From contig JAQOTA010000015.1 in the NCBI GenBank assembly GCA_029532415.1, positions 1,302,001 to 1,366,000 on the forward strand: 64,000 nt of DNA. Direction: 5' to 3'. Numbering within the stretch: the stretch's first letter is position 1; the number at the start of each line of letters is the position of its first letter. The position numbers and the translations under genes were made by a program. The DNA comes from Marasmius tenuissimus. Lineage: Eukaryota > Basidiomycota > Agaricomycetes > Agaricales > Marasmiaceae. The notes beneath the pieces were generated by a model, which saw only the letters and a list, made by a program, of their open reading frames with translations, was not told where the DNA came from and did no database searches. This document shows, piece by piece, positions 43,693-55,645 of this stretch.

Positions 43693-46644
43693 CTCTCCTC
43701 CACTTACAACCTTTTTTTTTAAAAAAACTCGGGCCACAGGCTACACAGTGTACCAATATTAGCCCGACGGCTTTGTCGCAGGTCGATAATGCACCTATAG
43801 CCGATTCGGGCATGACTGAGTAGACTCAGTTACTCGATCACCGAGAATGCGAACAAAACCTACCAGAATGTCCTTTGGTTCTCCAACAGGCGGGTCTTTG
43901 CCAGAGTGAGTCGCCCGGGAGCTTACCTCGAGTGGTGCAAGAGAACAGAGCCCGAGTCCACCAGGGAAGGACGTATGTGCCATGTTTCGAGAGAGGGCTT
44001 CAGCCAGCAAATCCGACGTCCACACAACTATCAAGATATGGTCATGGAAACAATTGTCATAAAGCGTCATAAAGATTCGTAGCAAAGCAGGCAAGTATTA
44101 CAATCCACGTTCCAATAGAAAAGTAAAAAGACATGTAACCCAACAGCATATGCATACACGAAACACAAAACAAGACGAAGCGCCCGACAGCCAAAGACCA
44201 ATAACAACTACCCAAAAAAACCAACACGCAACCACATACGAAGATAAGGTAGGTAGATAGGTGTAATCAATTCAAATGCGGAGATATAGAACGGAGACGG
44301 TGCCACGCCTAAACACAATTTCTCAACATCCAAACTGAATCTCCATCCCAGGAAAGTAGAGATCACAGAATAAACACGTCAAGAACGGGGGGGCAACAAG
44401 GAGATTGGTGGGAAGGTACGCGGATAGTATGAAAAAAAGGGGAATGCAGCAAGGGGGGAGGACCAAGTCGAATATCGCACATAGAGCGAATAAAACTCCC
44501 AGAATAGAAAACTCAAAACGCACATCACCCTCAGACCACCTCCCCGCAGAGAGGTAGTCGATCGAAATGGATCACGGCAATAGTCGAATCAGCGTAGGGA
44601 AGATTTTTTTTACTAACCAATCCACCACACATCCAACCTCTCTCGTTCCTCTCCACACCTACCGAGAGAAAAGAGTAAAAGTGATTGGATGGGGGGAGGG
44701 TTTAACCTCGCTATAAAGGGGGGGCGCTGTAGCTGAACCAGAGGAAGAGCCAGCTAGGAGGTGGTGCCAGCAAGAGAGACTCGTTGGAAGGAAGTGGTGT
44801 CGAGAGCGGACAGAAAGGAATGGGGGCATAAGAGTGTCGGACGAGTTTTCGCGGCAATCATCTACCTCCGTAACGGGGGAAAAACCAACAGAAGTTCTTC
44901 GTGGATGTTCGACCAGCGGGAGAATGGTCGCGCCTACAATCAAAATTCGATATTCGCGTTCAAAGAAGCGGGTGGAAATCGTTGGGGAGGGTCACAGACA
45001 AAAAAAAACACCATCTCAAAAAGCGAACCAATCCACGCGTTCAGATTTGGTGCGAGACGTCAAACGTGTTTTCGTGGACCACTGCTAACCCGACGATCCA
45101 AAGTGGAGGGCGAATTCATGTCCTCATCCTCTACGTAAGTTGCGTCAGCCTGAGATGGACAAAGGACAAATCAAGTGGAGAAAAGACTCACCAAAACAGC
45201 TCTAATCCAGCGCCTGTATATATACCCACGCGCTGCTACCAGAAACTCGAGCACTCGCATACCCGACTCCAAATTCTCGAAGGTTTTACCGGCGCTGCCT
45301 TGACTGCTCTTCATAAGCCCAGAGTTAGCTCGATAGGCCGAGCAGCAAGACATGTGCAGCCAGGTTTCCTGAGGATAGAGACGAGTGGGTGCTACTAAGG
45401 TTTACTGTTGAACAGATACGTGTAGTAGGATTGGATGAGCTGGAGGTCGGACAGAATACTACGCATAGAATGGTCGGAGGAGTTGTCAAGACGTGATGGA
45501 AGAACGGTACGGTACGGAGATTAGCTAAGAAGAAAAGAGACTTTTAGCGAACAGACAGATACTTTTTAGTGAGAGAACGTACCATGAACTGTCTCCCTGT
45601 CCTGCGAGATCCTATCACGTCCTCAACGTCCTACCGACAGTGCTTCTGAACAAAACGAAATATGGAATCGAGAGGCTGCGGTTGCGGAGTTATAAAGGGA
45701 CTGCATCGTGATCTATCATCTTCATCTAAGACGGTAGAGAGGTCGGGTAAAAAGGAATAAAAAAGCGTCTCCAAAAGCTACAGACACATCAATACGATTC
45801 CTCCGAGTACTAATACGGAAGAACGGACTCACATTGCGGTCGGGTGAAAGGTAAAGTCATTTGGATGGTGTTCAATCGGGTGCCAGAGAAGAAAAAAGAC
45901 ATATATAACTAGGAACTTGGAGGATTGGTTGCCTGCTCGCAAAAAAAAACATGGAAAAGAGTGGACGGGTTACATAGTGACGCAATTCCAAGGGAGCCTG
46001 GCTCTTATACGTGACGCTTCGGCAACATCCTATCATCTCCCCTTCGTCGACGTCATAGCGCTGTGATCCCGAAATCGCGGTCGTCGTATGTTATCGGTGA
46101 CGGCCGTGAAGCAACCCCTCAATCACGAGTAGGCGTCAATTCGATGCGCCCATTCGAAGCTGCCCATATCCAGTTACATTGAGTCAACGGCTCCCCTCCT
46201 TATCTACCTAACCCCCCGGGCCCCTAGTTCTCATGCCAGATGTTCATTAATTTCCCTCAAGTCCGATTCCTGTCGAAACAACCGTTCACGAGTTCACAGT
46301 ATTCACCTCATTCCAGCCAAGCGATGCGTCACATTGACATCCACATCGACAGTCGTGAGAGCAAGCGAGCGAGGTTTAGTCAAGAAAAAACGCGTTGACG
46401 GCGTGTGTTGAGCGGAGACCAAAGGCTGTATTCGATGGTCTAGATGAATAATACACAACATATCCTCAAATATAATAGTGTACAATACATACATGTGAAC
46501 TAGTACGAAAGAAGGGTAACTTATTTTAAAGCGTGGGTGGGTGGTGTGGTGAGTGCGGTGGTGATACATGATATACACAGTTATTGGGGTGGAAAGAAAG
46601 CAGGTGGGATAGCAATTGGAGGTCGTTAACGTCGTTGGTGTTGC

Positions 46645-46973
46645 TTAATCCCTCCTGGAGAAAGCTTGCATGATACGGGCCCTACGCAGTTTCAGCAACG
46701 AGGTCGAAATCAAGGTAATAGACAACTCACAAAGCCTCCTTCTCCTGCAACACAATGCTATCCTGCGAATACTGGCAATGGGCATGGTTGTAAAACTTTC
46801 GATTGCCATCGAGTTTTGGTGAGGCCGCCGTTGAACGGTTCATGTTCATATCTGGGCTGAGCATGTTGTTGGTCTACGAATCGAAATAGACGTGAGACTG
46901 AGTATGTCGAGCGAACGAACGGGTGCTGTGGGAGACATACGCTGCGCATCATCAAGGGTTGACACTGGGACAT
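46645..46973 (-). CDS. Three-exon small protein of about 70 residues, family unknown
   Basis: Exon 1 (46973-46941) encodes MSQCQPLMMRS. An intron with GTATGT and TTCGTAG (46940-46874) joins exon 2 (46873-46731), which includes LSPDMNMNRSTAASPKLDG and RKFYNHAHCQYSQDS. A second intron with GTGAGT, a CTGAAAC-like branch region and GCGTAG (46730-46682) joins exon 3, which completes EKEALARIMQAFSRRD and stops at 46647-46645. Both introns are of normal size for this genome and keep the frame. A TATATATA lies 436 bases upstream (47409) and the downstream sequence is T-rich, like a 3' UTR. No TM helix or signal peptide; the C-terminus looks helical. I do not recognise it. It is the only supported gene inside the inverted-repeat block. 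Confidence 0.6.
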
Positions 46974-47408
46974 GATATCAACTCGGATTGGTGGGTAGAG
47001 GAGTAGAGTGTAGAGCTGATAGAGAACAACAGAAGAAACCGTCTCAGTCCAGCTTCAACGTCGAGAGGGGTAAACAAAAAATGCGTACCTGTCTGGTCTT
47101 ATATATGTTTTCTAGAACGCACTAACAGAAAATTGAAAACCCTATAAACGAATAGAGTGCGTGGTGGGTGATCTTGAGGAGAAAATCATAAATGACGCAT
47201 TATGACGAGGTTGGTGGGTACACACCTGGCGTACGTCTTCTAACCGGTTGTTTGGGGACGACGGAGTGTATGGGGAGTAAAGAAATCCCCTAAACTTCCA
47301 AGGTTTCCAAGCACGCTGAGAGTTCTCTCCAAAGAGTATAGAACACAGGCGGGAGCGGGAAGGGGAGCTAGTCTAGTGGGGGAGAGCTGTTGACTCACAT
47401 ATCCACTG

Positions 47409-47416
47409 TATATATA
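47409..47416 (-). promoter_or_regulatory. TATA box candidate for the small gene
   Basis: TATATATA in the context GTATATATACAG on the minus strand, 436 bases before the ATG at 46973. The same context occurs on the minus strand at 45217. The leader between could itself contain an intron. Confidence 0.35.
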
Positions 47417-49456
47417 CTCACGGAGTGGGTACCATGGTAAATCAAGTGAAATTATCGACGGTAATGCGGAGACGTGATCACAGCGTCCAGGAAACAGCGA
47501 TTCGGAAATAGGAGGTATTCCTTCCCGCCGCGATCGGATTAAGGTCTAGACGAGTTCACGTGACTCGGCGATTCAAACATCCGAGCGGCGAGGCACTGCC
47601 AACTCAAGGTCCCAGGAGGTTATCGCTTGATCTTCCAATGCCTGGATTCGAGGGATTCCGGTAGATCAACTGCCCCGAGGTAAGAGGAAGGCGGTTAGAT
47701 GATTGAGAACGGGAATACTTGGGCAGAACCCAGACTCTGACTGAAACCTATGCAACCGGCGGCACAAGTTTCGGCAAGTCGGAGTCTCGGACGTCGGTCC
47801 GCTGCCCACAAGATAACGGTTCGAAAATAGCAGCTAGTCTCAAGGCCCGCACGGCGCATGAATCTTTTCGAGCTGGATAATCTGGATCCTCACCTCTTTC
47901 CCCCCATTGAGCACTACTCTACTCTACATTGAGACTTTTACAGCATCTTAATTCTCCGCATGTTTGCCTCAAGGATAGAACGAACACGAGACAACTAGCC
48001 AAGGTCGCGCTCAACGTCCATACGTCCACATGTCTGTCAGATTCAAATATTTTTGACTTGAGTCTTGACATACTTGAACCTTATCGGATGTTACTTTACA
48101 GCTTATGCTCCCCGCTACCGCTTTCGACTACAACGGGCGTCGGGCGTGTAATGAATATTAAACTCCGATCCCGATATGTACTTGAGCCTCGCGTTCAGCT
48201 TCCAAGTCGGAAGCGAAGGTTGGCGCAATAAGAGCTCATTTCGAGGTCTCTTGACCCTTCCTACCGTTTCTTTCCTGGACCTCCTATCTAACCGGCAGAT
48301 GCGTGCGCTGGGATCGCGTATTGCCTATTCCTTTTTGTCCGGCAGGCCAGGATGCAGCCTGATGCAGCTTTGATTCCCTCAGCCTGCTATTCGTCTCAGG
48401 ATCGTTATCAAGGCAACTGCTCTCCAATTTCCTCGTTTCATCGCTCTCGCTGGCCCAACTCCGCAGTAACGAGTCCTTTTTACAACCGTGCAACTCCAAC
48501 CAGATCAAATTGACCTCCCGTTGCTGTTGCTTTCCGCAGTTGTGCACGTATGGTTCGACTCACGTTTCCGGGTCTGTCCAATTTGAACTTTTCACGAGTC
48601 GGGTGTAGAACGACGCCCGGCTTGTACTGCAGGAGCCACTATGTATGTAGTGGCTGATTCTACTTAGTCCCCATCCTTCTTTCTTACTAGCGCGGTCCCC
48701 ACGCCACAACCACATCCTTAGCGAGACGTTGTAATCTCTAAGTAGAGTGTTATTCTGTATAATCTAGAGGCCTATCCCAATCCTTTTTCAACGAATTCTA
48801 AAAAGGTGGAAACTATGATTCCAAACCACATCTACTCTTGCGAGTTTTTTCCGGCACCCTTATAGGTTGCGAAGACCCTGACCTTTATCCTCTTTTCTTT
48901 GGATGCGAGAGGGGATGACTTGGACCTTCGATTTCGAGTCTATCAGCTGGCCATGAAAAGAGGAAAGGGGGGAGGGGGGCGGTGAAGGATCAAGGAGCGC
49001 CAGACCGAGGTCTCCACAGAGTTGCTCGAGTTTACTTTGTATCGTCCGATGGCAATGACGCGGACGGTTGGTAGTATTTTTGTGATGCTGTCATCATGTT
49101 TTCACTGTTCTTCGTCTTTCACCGATCGAGTCGTTTTGCCAGCCCAGAACACCCGCTCAGGTTCGAGCGGGAATACTTACCATTACGACTAGGACCGTCC
49201 GCGGGCCGTATCTGGTCCGTTCCGTACTAATATCCCATTATATTCGTTGTTGGCTGGGCTATGGTGTTCCGGGGGAGGGAAACCGCCTAGCAACTAACGT
49301 GACCGCGGCCTGGGATACTCGATCTCTTCATAATGATACTGGTGGTCTGTAGACCAAAGTTCGGGAAGCCTTCCGCTAGCCGCTAGACCCCAAGGGTATT
49401 ATGACACGACCCAGATACTGTACGTCCTCGGACCTCTTATAGTTATTTATACTCAG

Positions 49457-49829
49457 CGCTCGGCCATGACATACAGTATGTACCCTGGCATTAATTTCAA
49501 TGATTCATGTTTCCGAGCGCTTGCCTGCTAAATGGGTCTACGGTAGGGACGGTCATTGATCATGAAATCGGAATATAGCGGTTTGTGGTAGTCGGTGGCT
49601 GAGGCGAACTGTATCTTCCTTACTTAACCGCCAGACACTGGGTGAGGTCGCTCTTCAACTTGAAGCCCGTCGCCACCTGGAGATTTGACTGAAAGATTGG
49701 GGGACACGTTCATTCGAGCTCAGCTCCGTGTTTTACGTTGGTATGAGTACGCTGTATGTAAAGCAACTGTACCAAAAAGAAACTCAACGAAATAGATCTA
49801 CCACAGACTCAGGTAATCTGGCAGCGGTA
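49457..49829 (+). repeat. Right arm of a long inverted repeat
   Basis: Plus-strand partner of the minus strand at 43288-43692. Homology ends about 105 bases before the stop of the neighbouring F-box gene. Neither arm contains a long frame. Confidence 0.8.
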
Positions 49830-49936
49830 CAAAAAAGTGTACAATCGAGTGGAAAGGACCGTATGAAAGTACAGAGATCATAGTGGTAAAAAGATGGGAA
49901 GAAAATAGCAGAGGTATATACACCGACTTGCTAGTA

Positions 49937-51511
49937 TCACTTGTGCGCAATATCTACCCACAACCCCGCATCCCTGAAGCACTCCAATGAACTCAGCCCA
50001 CACCTGGCACTGCTCGTTGGAGGGCTCCCTCTCGTCATCGTAATCTGGATGGAACGCAGACATTCCACCCCGATTTCTTTGGCCCGATCAGGATCTGGGA
50101 TCCACCGGGACATAACAAGGTCGAAGAAATCCTGCTCAACCAGTCCCTCCCTCTGCACCACCTTAAACACGACGGTATTCAGACGAGGGAGGAAGATACG
50201 TCCGGAATGCAGAGCTTCGGACTGGTGCGCTACGACAAAATGCTGGAGGAACATCCTGGTGAACAGATCATTGTGGGGTCCTATGCCGAACCACCGCTCT
50301 CTGATCTCGAGAGTAGTGAGCGTCGGCGTGAGCTCCAGCATTTCGATCACCTGTCGATCGCGTAGTGGGAGGTCGTGTAAACGGAGGGAGGTCAGAGAGC
50401 ACCCAGAACGCACGAGAAAGTCCGCGAAAGACTTTCCCCACGACATTGTGTTTGCTCCATCAGTCCGCTGGTGGCCTTCAATCTCGAGGGTCGTCAGGTT
50501 GGGGAAGGTCAAATGTTCCAACATTACTTCAATCGCTTCCGGATGGTCGTGGATGCCGGTGAGGGTGAGGGATTTTACTGTGTGGGAAGTATAATTCGGA
50601 TGACTCCCATCATCCGGGATGGACGAGACAGTAAGTGTCTCCAAACGCGGAAACATGGCCAAAAAAGATAGTACTGGAGAAGGACGCTGAGTTGATATCC
50701 ACAGTGTTCTGATCTGGTTCCACGGGAGATCGAAACGACGAGAATCGTCATTCGAAAGGCGCGAGGTGAGTATAGCGAAGGTACAGAGCGACGTGCCATG
50801 CTTGAAAAGATTTAACAGTCTCGGATGGTGTGTGCTGCGATGACTGTCGATGATTGTGACCTCCTGAAGGGCTGAGAGACTGGTGGACCTCAAAAGCGCG
50901 TCCAAGTATGTAGATGTCACTTCGGGATCGACAAGCGTCACATCTCTCCAAGGACCGCGACTACGAGCAAGTATGTCAAGGATGGAACTGATCTCTGTTT
51001 CTGTATCGGACCCGATGCAACTGAAGTCCAAATGAAGACTAAGTGGATGAACTCCCGAGCGCTCCATGAACGTCAGAACCACGCGTCTGAGAGCAGGGAA
51101 TCTACCTTGCCACCCGGGGAAGTAGGGGTTTAGCGATGACCATAGACCGGCTGTCGATAGTGCAACGTCCCTCCATTGACCGCATACAATAGATAGGTCC
51201 ACAGCGGGAGGGCGATTCTTAATATTGATGAAATTTTGTGTGCAAGCAAATGAGAAGATGTGAGCGAGTAGCTCTGCTGGTAATCGGCGAATCGGCGACA
51301 TTAAAGATCGATATCTCTCCACCGTATTCTTCAACCCTTTCTTCCTATTCTCCAGCGATTGTATGGCAATCCGTAATCTGTTAATCTCAGCATCGCAGCT
51401 GCGAAGCTCCCGTTCGGTGTTGAGAAGGAATTGGGAGACGGTATGGGCGTCAGAGTCGGTGATGGCTTTTCGGAAGAGATTCGGAATATCAGAGACTAGG
51501 TTGAAAGACAT
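49937..51511 (-). CDS. F-box-like protein with N-terminal coiled coil, copy A
   Basis: Likely substrate adaptor of an SCF ubiquitin ligase. Single exon, 524 residues. Residues 25-65 form a coiled coil (FLLNTERELRSCDAEINRL, LENRKKGLKNTVERYRSL). The F-box core at about 70-90 reads MSPIRRLPAELLAHIFSFAC, followed by VDLSIVCGQWRDVALSTAGLWSSL. The rest is an irregular leucine-rich region (TLEIEGHQ, SLRLHDLPLRDRQVIEML, TLEIRERW), as in the Agaricomycete F-box expansion. The C-terminus ends SLECFRDAGLWVDIAHK, conserved in the three other copies nearby. The frame is intact. It lies just outside the right inverted-repeat arm. Confidence 0.85.
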   Translation of the reverse strand: MSFNLVSDIPNLFRKAITDSDAHTVSQFLLNTERELRSCDAEINRLRIAIQSLENRKKGLKNTVERYRSLMSPIRRLPAELLAHIFSFACTQNFINIKNRPPAVDLSIVCGQWRDVALSTAGLWSSLNPYFPGWQGRFPALRRVVLTFMERSGVHPLSLHLDFSCIGSDTETEISSILDILARSRGPWRDVTLVDPEVTSTYLDALLRSTSLSALQEVTIIDSHRSTHHPRLLNLFKHGTSLCTFAILTSRLSNDDSRRFDLPWNQIRTLWISTQRPSPVLSFLAMFPRLETLTVSSIPDDGSHPNYTSHTVKSLTLTGIHDHPEAIEVMLEHLTFPNLTTLEIEGHQRTDGANTMSWGKSFADFLVRSGCSLTSLRLHDLPLRDRQVIEMLELTPTLTTLEIRERWFGIGPHNDLFTRMFLQHFVVAHQSEALHSGRIFLPRLNTVVFKVVQREGLVEQDFFDLVMSRWIPDPDRAKEIGVECLRSIQITMTRGSPPTSSARCGLSSLECFRDAGLWVDIAHK

Positions 51512-52164
51512 GTGTGATAGGATTAGAGGTTTTTCTTCTCTCCCCGAGGCTGCACGTCCTGTGAGTGCCTGATCTGGTAGATCTAAAATTAAGGTGGGTG
51601 ACTAGAAAGACCACTCAAGGGTGATCTTGGAGGCGAGTCCTTTGATCAAAGCCAGTGGTGATTCTCACCTTCAATATCGTCGATTCCAGCAAGTATTCGA
51701 TTTGCCTGAGGATATCAGAAGCTGCTCAAATGACTTTGAATGACCACGAGGCAAACAAGACAAAACTCTAACCTTGGCAGTGAACGGTGGTGTGACCTTG
51801 AGCGCTTATCGCCTTAGGGCAGGTCAGTGATCATGGGCCACATGGACATACCAGTCCCTTGCCAAGTCGCCACTCACCCGTTCTCCTCCACCCACCAGCT
51901 GTAAAACACTCGAAGGCTCACTCTCCAACGCATCAACGCGTCAAACCCTCAACTTTGAGCGTGACGGTGAGATTCAAAACTTCTGTAGACTGGTGGTAAA
52001 CCATTCTGAGCACAAATTATATGGGAAGCTTACAGAACAACGTTGTGCCGATAGATAATTGATTCGAGCAAGCTGCAAGCCACATCGAGCTCAGTGAAGG
52101 TGAGCCCCTCTATTGGAGATCAGAGTTGCGATGGCTGGCTCATTCTCTGCTTCTCTACCTTAGT
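51512..52164. other. Divergent promoter region between F-box copies A and B
   Basis: About 650 bases with no coding resemblance. Confidence 0.4.
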
Positions 52165-53793
52165 ATGTCGAGCACAAACTCGCGCTTGAATGAACGTGTC
52201 CCCAGTTCCTTCAACCAAATCTCCAATCTTACGAGTCTCTCTCGAAAAACTGTCACTACCTCCGACTGTCATGTCATCTCCCAATGTCTATTGGATGCCG
52301 AAAGGGAAATTGCGGGAATGCGATGCCGAAATGAACAGACTACGGACGGCCATGAGTTTGTTGAAGAATAGAAGGAAGGGACTGAAGATCATCGCGATGA
52401 GGTGTCGATCATTATTATCGCCAATCCGGAAACTACCTATGGAAGTTCTGGCAGAAATTTTCTCGTTCACCTGCTCCGGGACGAGAGCGCATTATCTTTG
52501 GCCAAACATTCTTCCTCTGCCTGTACGATTGTCCATGGTGTGCGGTTATTGGAGAGAAATAGTATTGTCGACATCTAGTTTGTGGTCAACAGTCGCCGTG
52601 ACGTTCTCTCTCTGGCAAGGAAGATTGTCGACGCTGGAACGCCTAGTTCAGCTATTCATGGACCGTTCAGGATGCCACTCACTACATCTGGAAGTGAGCT
52701 TTTCTGGTATTGAACCGAGCACGTCTCCCGAGGTATCTTCCATCGTGAATATTCTTGCTCGTGCTTGTCCTCGCTGGAAACAGGTGTCCCTATACAATGT
52801 CAACCAGACAGCAACCTTTCTGACCCCGTTTTCATCGTTCGGCCGCATCCAGGGCTTCCCTGCGCTCTGCAATCTCCAAATATTTTCTTCCCCTTCCGAA
52901 ACACTCCACCCCATGTTCTCTGATTTGTTCAAGAACAGCCCATCTCTTCATACATTATCTACAAATAGCGTGGAACGTCTTCCAAACGGACAGCCCCTGG
53001 ACCTTCCTTTGGACCAAATAAAATCATTAACAATGCGGTTTCCCAAGGCATCTTCTCTACCTTCATACTTGGCATCTTTCCCCCATCTACAACACCTCTA
53101 CCTCGATATAAAGACGGACGATCTCCAAGATGCGGGCCCTCTCCACTACACTTCCTATACCCTCAAATCCGCTACTTTTCGATCTCTGCCATCCCTCGGA
53201 ATATTCACCTTCCCGAATCTGAAGTCCCTCGAGATCATTCCAGGCTGGAGTGCACCCAGTATATGGGCCGAAGACTCGCGGACTTGTTTAGCGGATTTTT
53301 GACGCGGTCTGGTTGTCGGACCACGCTCACATCGCTTCGTTTGGATTCGCCTCGTCTGTCCGACACTCAGGCCATTGCTCTACTCCAGCTTTTGCCGATG
53401 CTCACCACTCTCGAGATCGTCGAAGAACAACAGGTCCTCGAGTCTGGTGGTCGTCCCATTACTGGGACGTTCCTCAAGCACTTCGTTGTGCCCCATCAAC
53501 CGGAAGTGTTGCATACGAGAAAGATTTTATTCCCCCGTTTGACGGACCCCGTGTTCCGAGTGGCACAAAAGAACGAAATGGTGGAGCAAGACTTTTACGA
53601 CGCGATCTCGTCCCGATGGATTCCGGACCCTGCGTTGGCACGAGAGATTGGGGTGGCTTGTCTGCGCTCGGCTCGCATCACGGTGATGTGGCGCCTCTCT
53701 CCGGACCCCGCGGTTTTTGGACTGAGCTCCTTAGAGTGCTTTGGGGATGCCGGGCTGAGGCTGGAGGCCGCTCATAAAATAGCGCTTTGGTGA
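52165..53793 (+). pseudogene. F-box-like gene, copy B, two single-base frameshifts
   Basis: Same architecture as copy A: coiled coil (CLLDAEREI, then ECDAEMNRLRTAMSLLKNRRKG), F-box (LLSPIRKLPMEVLAEIFSFTC), RLSMVCGYWREI, leucine-rich region, and SLECFGDAGLRLEAAHK at the end. Compared with the other copies, one extra G near 52312 shifts the frame inside the coiled coil, and one T is missing from the T run at 53296-53300, inside the ADFLTRSGC motif. Between these points about 330 codons stay open, so the damage is recent or is sequence error. If real, neither piece alone carries a full protein. The start (MSSTNSRLN) is about 13 residues longer than in the sister copies. Confidence 0.78.
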
Positions 53794-54757
53794 TCACAAT
53801 AGCTTAGTTGACTTATATTTTCTCTCATTGGCTGTTCCCATTTCGAAATGTTTCCTTTGGGTCAATCTTTCTTGGAAGGATGGCCTCGGAACGTGATGAG
53901 TACGTCTCAAACGAAGAGAAAACACCGCTTCGATCGGAGATGTACTAGGAATATAGTACCCAAGGTTGCTACTTACTTCAACATAACTTGAATCAGCCAA
54001 TGACTCGATGCGAGCGGTCTCTAGCTAGCCTCCCCCCCCCCTCCTCCTGTGCATTTACCTCTTGCTGAACGATGAATTTCGGGTCCAACTTGCTGCACAA
54101 TTTGAACGTGGGCTGAATGGTGTGCGTGAGTATCTTACGGGGCACATCCCTATCGATGTATGTATCCCTTGCCGAAATGGCCTACCACACAGATCCCCTC
54201 TCTGGGCAACTTTTCGACCCAAGGACGAATCACATACTGCCTGTCCGAAGCCATCATGAACGCTGTCGACCACAAGTTGTCCTCGGCGAGTGCGTCCTTA
54301 GCTTCATCGTCCAACTGAAATTCCTCGCAATCTCTTGCCGTGGCCACGCCCGTGAGCCGAAAATCTGTGATGAAGATGTTTAGCGAAGCTGCTTGGGTTT
54401 TGCCGAGGAGAGGTGGCCGCCAGGAGACATTATCGTGACGCTACCAATAAACTGGCTGGCTAGAACCTGGTAGAGACAGTGTCAGCTCGATCATGTTATT
54501 GAAATCTAAGATAGAAGACTCACTGTGGTCCAAAAGTTGCCAGTGTTGAATACACGAAACCTGAAACACAGGTGGCAGGGACTAACGATATGCTAGTGGC
54601 ATCAGCAAGCGCTAGAAGAGAGATCTTCTGTAAGACGCACCAGAAACGGCTTCTCAATGCCAGGAAGCTCTTAGGCTAGCTTCAGAAGATTTGTACGATG
54701 CATACGCCACGTTCAATGCGCCTAATAGGTCGCGACGTCGACGGTCATTGTCAAAGG
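53794..54757. other. Intergenic with a possible coding remnant
   Basis: Downstream of copy B. A minus frame at 54150-54347 encodes protein-like sequence (DNLWSTAFMMASDRQYVIRP, then EKLPREGICVVGHFGKGY) of unknown family, with possible splice sites but no full gene. A run of eleven C lies near 54030. Confidence 0.35.
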
Positions 54758-55645
54758 CCCGAATCAGGATGGGGCGGATGCTGTGAATGGCCGGCGGCTC
54801 TCGACCGGCGGCCATCTAACCCACGGGTCAAAAAGAACTCACCTGCAGGCTGCCAGTTCGCAACCTATAGGTGTCTTCACGCTGACTTACGGGTTTTTAT
54901 GACTTTTACCTGTAGGTAAAGGCGAATTTGGCCTGCAGGCAAAGCTCCGGTACCTCAAGGCCAGAGATACTATGTGACCTACAGGTCATTGAGTCACCAG
55001 GACCTACCGGTTTTATTACTGTTTACTATTTAGCACGTACCGTGTAATATGTATCGGTCTAGGAAAGTCTATTTTACTCGCCAGCACTCGGTACTGCTCC
55101 CTGAGGTCACCTAATCCATGGGAGCTTTGAGCACAGTTTTTATGACAGTTTTACGCGTCTGGCACTGACTTTCACTCGAGTTTTTAGCCTCCTAGGGAAG
55201 AAAGACCCCGTACAAACCCCGTATTCAAGTTTGACGCCCCGAATTCTCATGTTGCCTCGACCGAACATAAAGTTGGTGAAGTGGCCTTCTTCATGAGTGC
55301 AGTAGATTTATGCCAGGTTTGAATCAAACTTAGTATTAAGTGCCTCTTGTTAGTAGGTCGCCAGGCTACTCAATCCCACAGGTGTTAGGCATTCGACCCA
55401 CAGGCTACAGTTGGGCTGACCCATGGGTCTCTATCTATGTAACCCATAGGCAAGAAACTGCTGACCTGCGGGTTGTTATCAGCTCGACCCACGGGTCAAA
55501 AGCAGACTAACCCACAGGTAGAAGCCAGTACGACCTGCAGGTTTCTGGACAAAAAACCTGCAGGTATCACCGGATCAGCCTGCAGGCCAGACGGCCGGCG
55601 GTCGACCGCCGGTCATGTACAGTATCTGCTCCGTTCTCGAATCCG
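54758..55645. mobile_element. Non-autonomous DNA transposon with subterminal palindrome arrays
   Basis: The ends are inverted: left GATGCTGTGAATGGCCGGCG, right (reverse complement) GATACTGTACATGACCGGCG, then both continue into a second CCGG-rich block. Inside each end lie many copies of a palindromic ten-mer RCCYRYRGGY (for example ACCTGCAGGT, ACCCACGGGT, ACCTATAGGT, ACCTACAGGT), about 18 in total, concentrated near both ends, the arrangement of transposase-binding subterminal repeats. The centre is AT-richer with no transposase frame. GTCATTGTCAA occurs on both flanks (near 54743 and 55740) and might mark the true outer borders. Confidence 0.6.

Larger units (their letters stand above)
42933..46644. 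other. Gene-poor stretch, left part of the inverted-repeat block
   Basis: About 3.7 kb with no convincing gene. It holds three copies of TTTTCATCCG (43111-43184), the left inverted-repeat arm (43288-43692), homopolymer runs, and, on the minus strand around 44.1-44.5 kb and 46.2-46.6 kb, T-rich sequence that reads like 3' UTR. A TATATATA at 45217 could mark a minus-strand promoter of a non-coding transcript. Confidence 0.4.
46974..49936. other. Gene-poor stretch, right part of the inverted-repeat block
   Basis: About 3 kb. It holds the leader and promoter of the small gene (to about 47.45 kb), a run of short frames without resemblance to proteins, and the right inverted-repeat arm (49457-49829). 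No RNA gene found by eye. Confidence 0.4.

Noticed and set aside
45116..45353. Possible two-exon small gene on the minus strand (MSCCSAYRANSG, with a neat GTGAGT-to-CGTAG intron)
   Set aside because: The frame runs through a TATATATA in the same context as the TATA box at 47409, so it is more likely promoter sequence. The last exon would hold only four codons.
47929..48231. 100-codon plus-strand frame
   Set aside because: Starts with TTG rather than ATG, has no protein-like conservation and no splice context.
49160..49185. tRNA B-box-like GGTTCGAG sequence
   Set aside because: No matching A box, acceptor stem or cloverleaf can be drawn around it.
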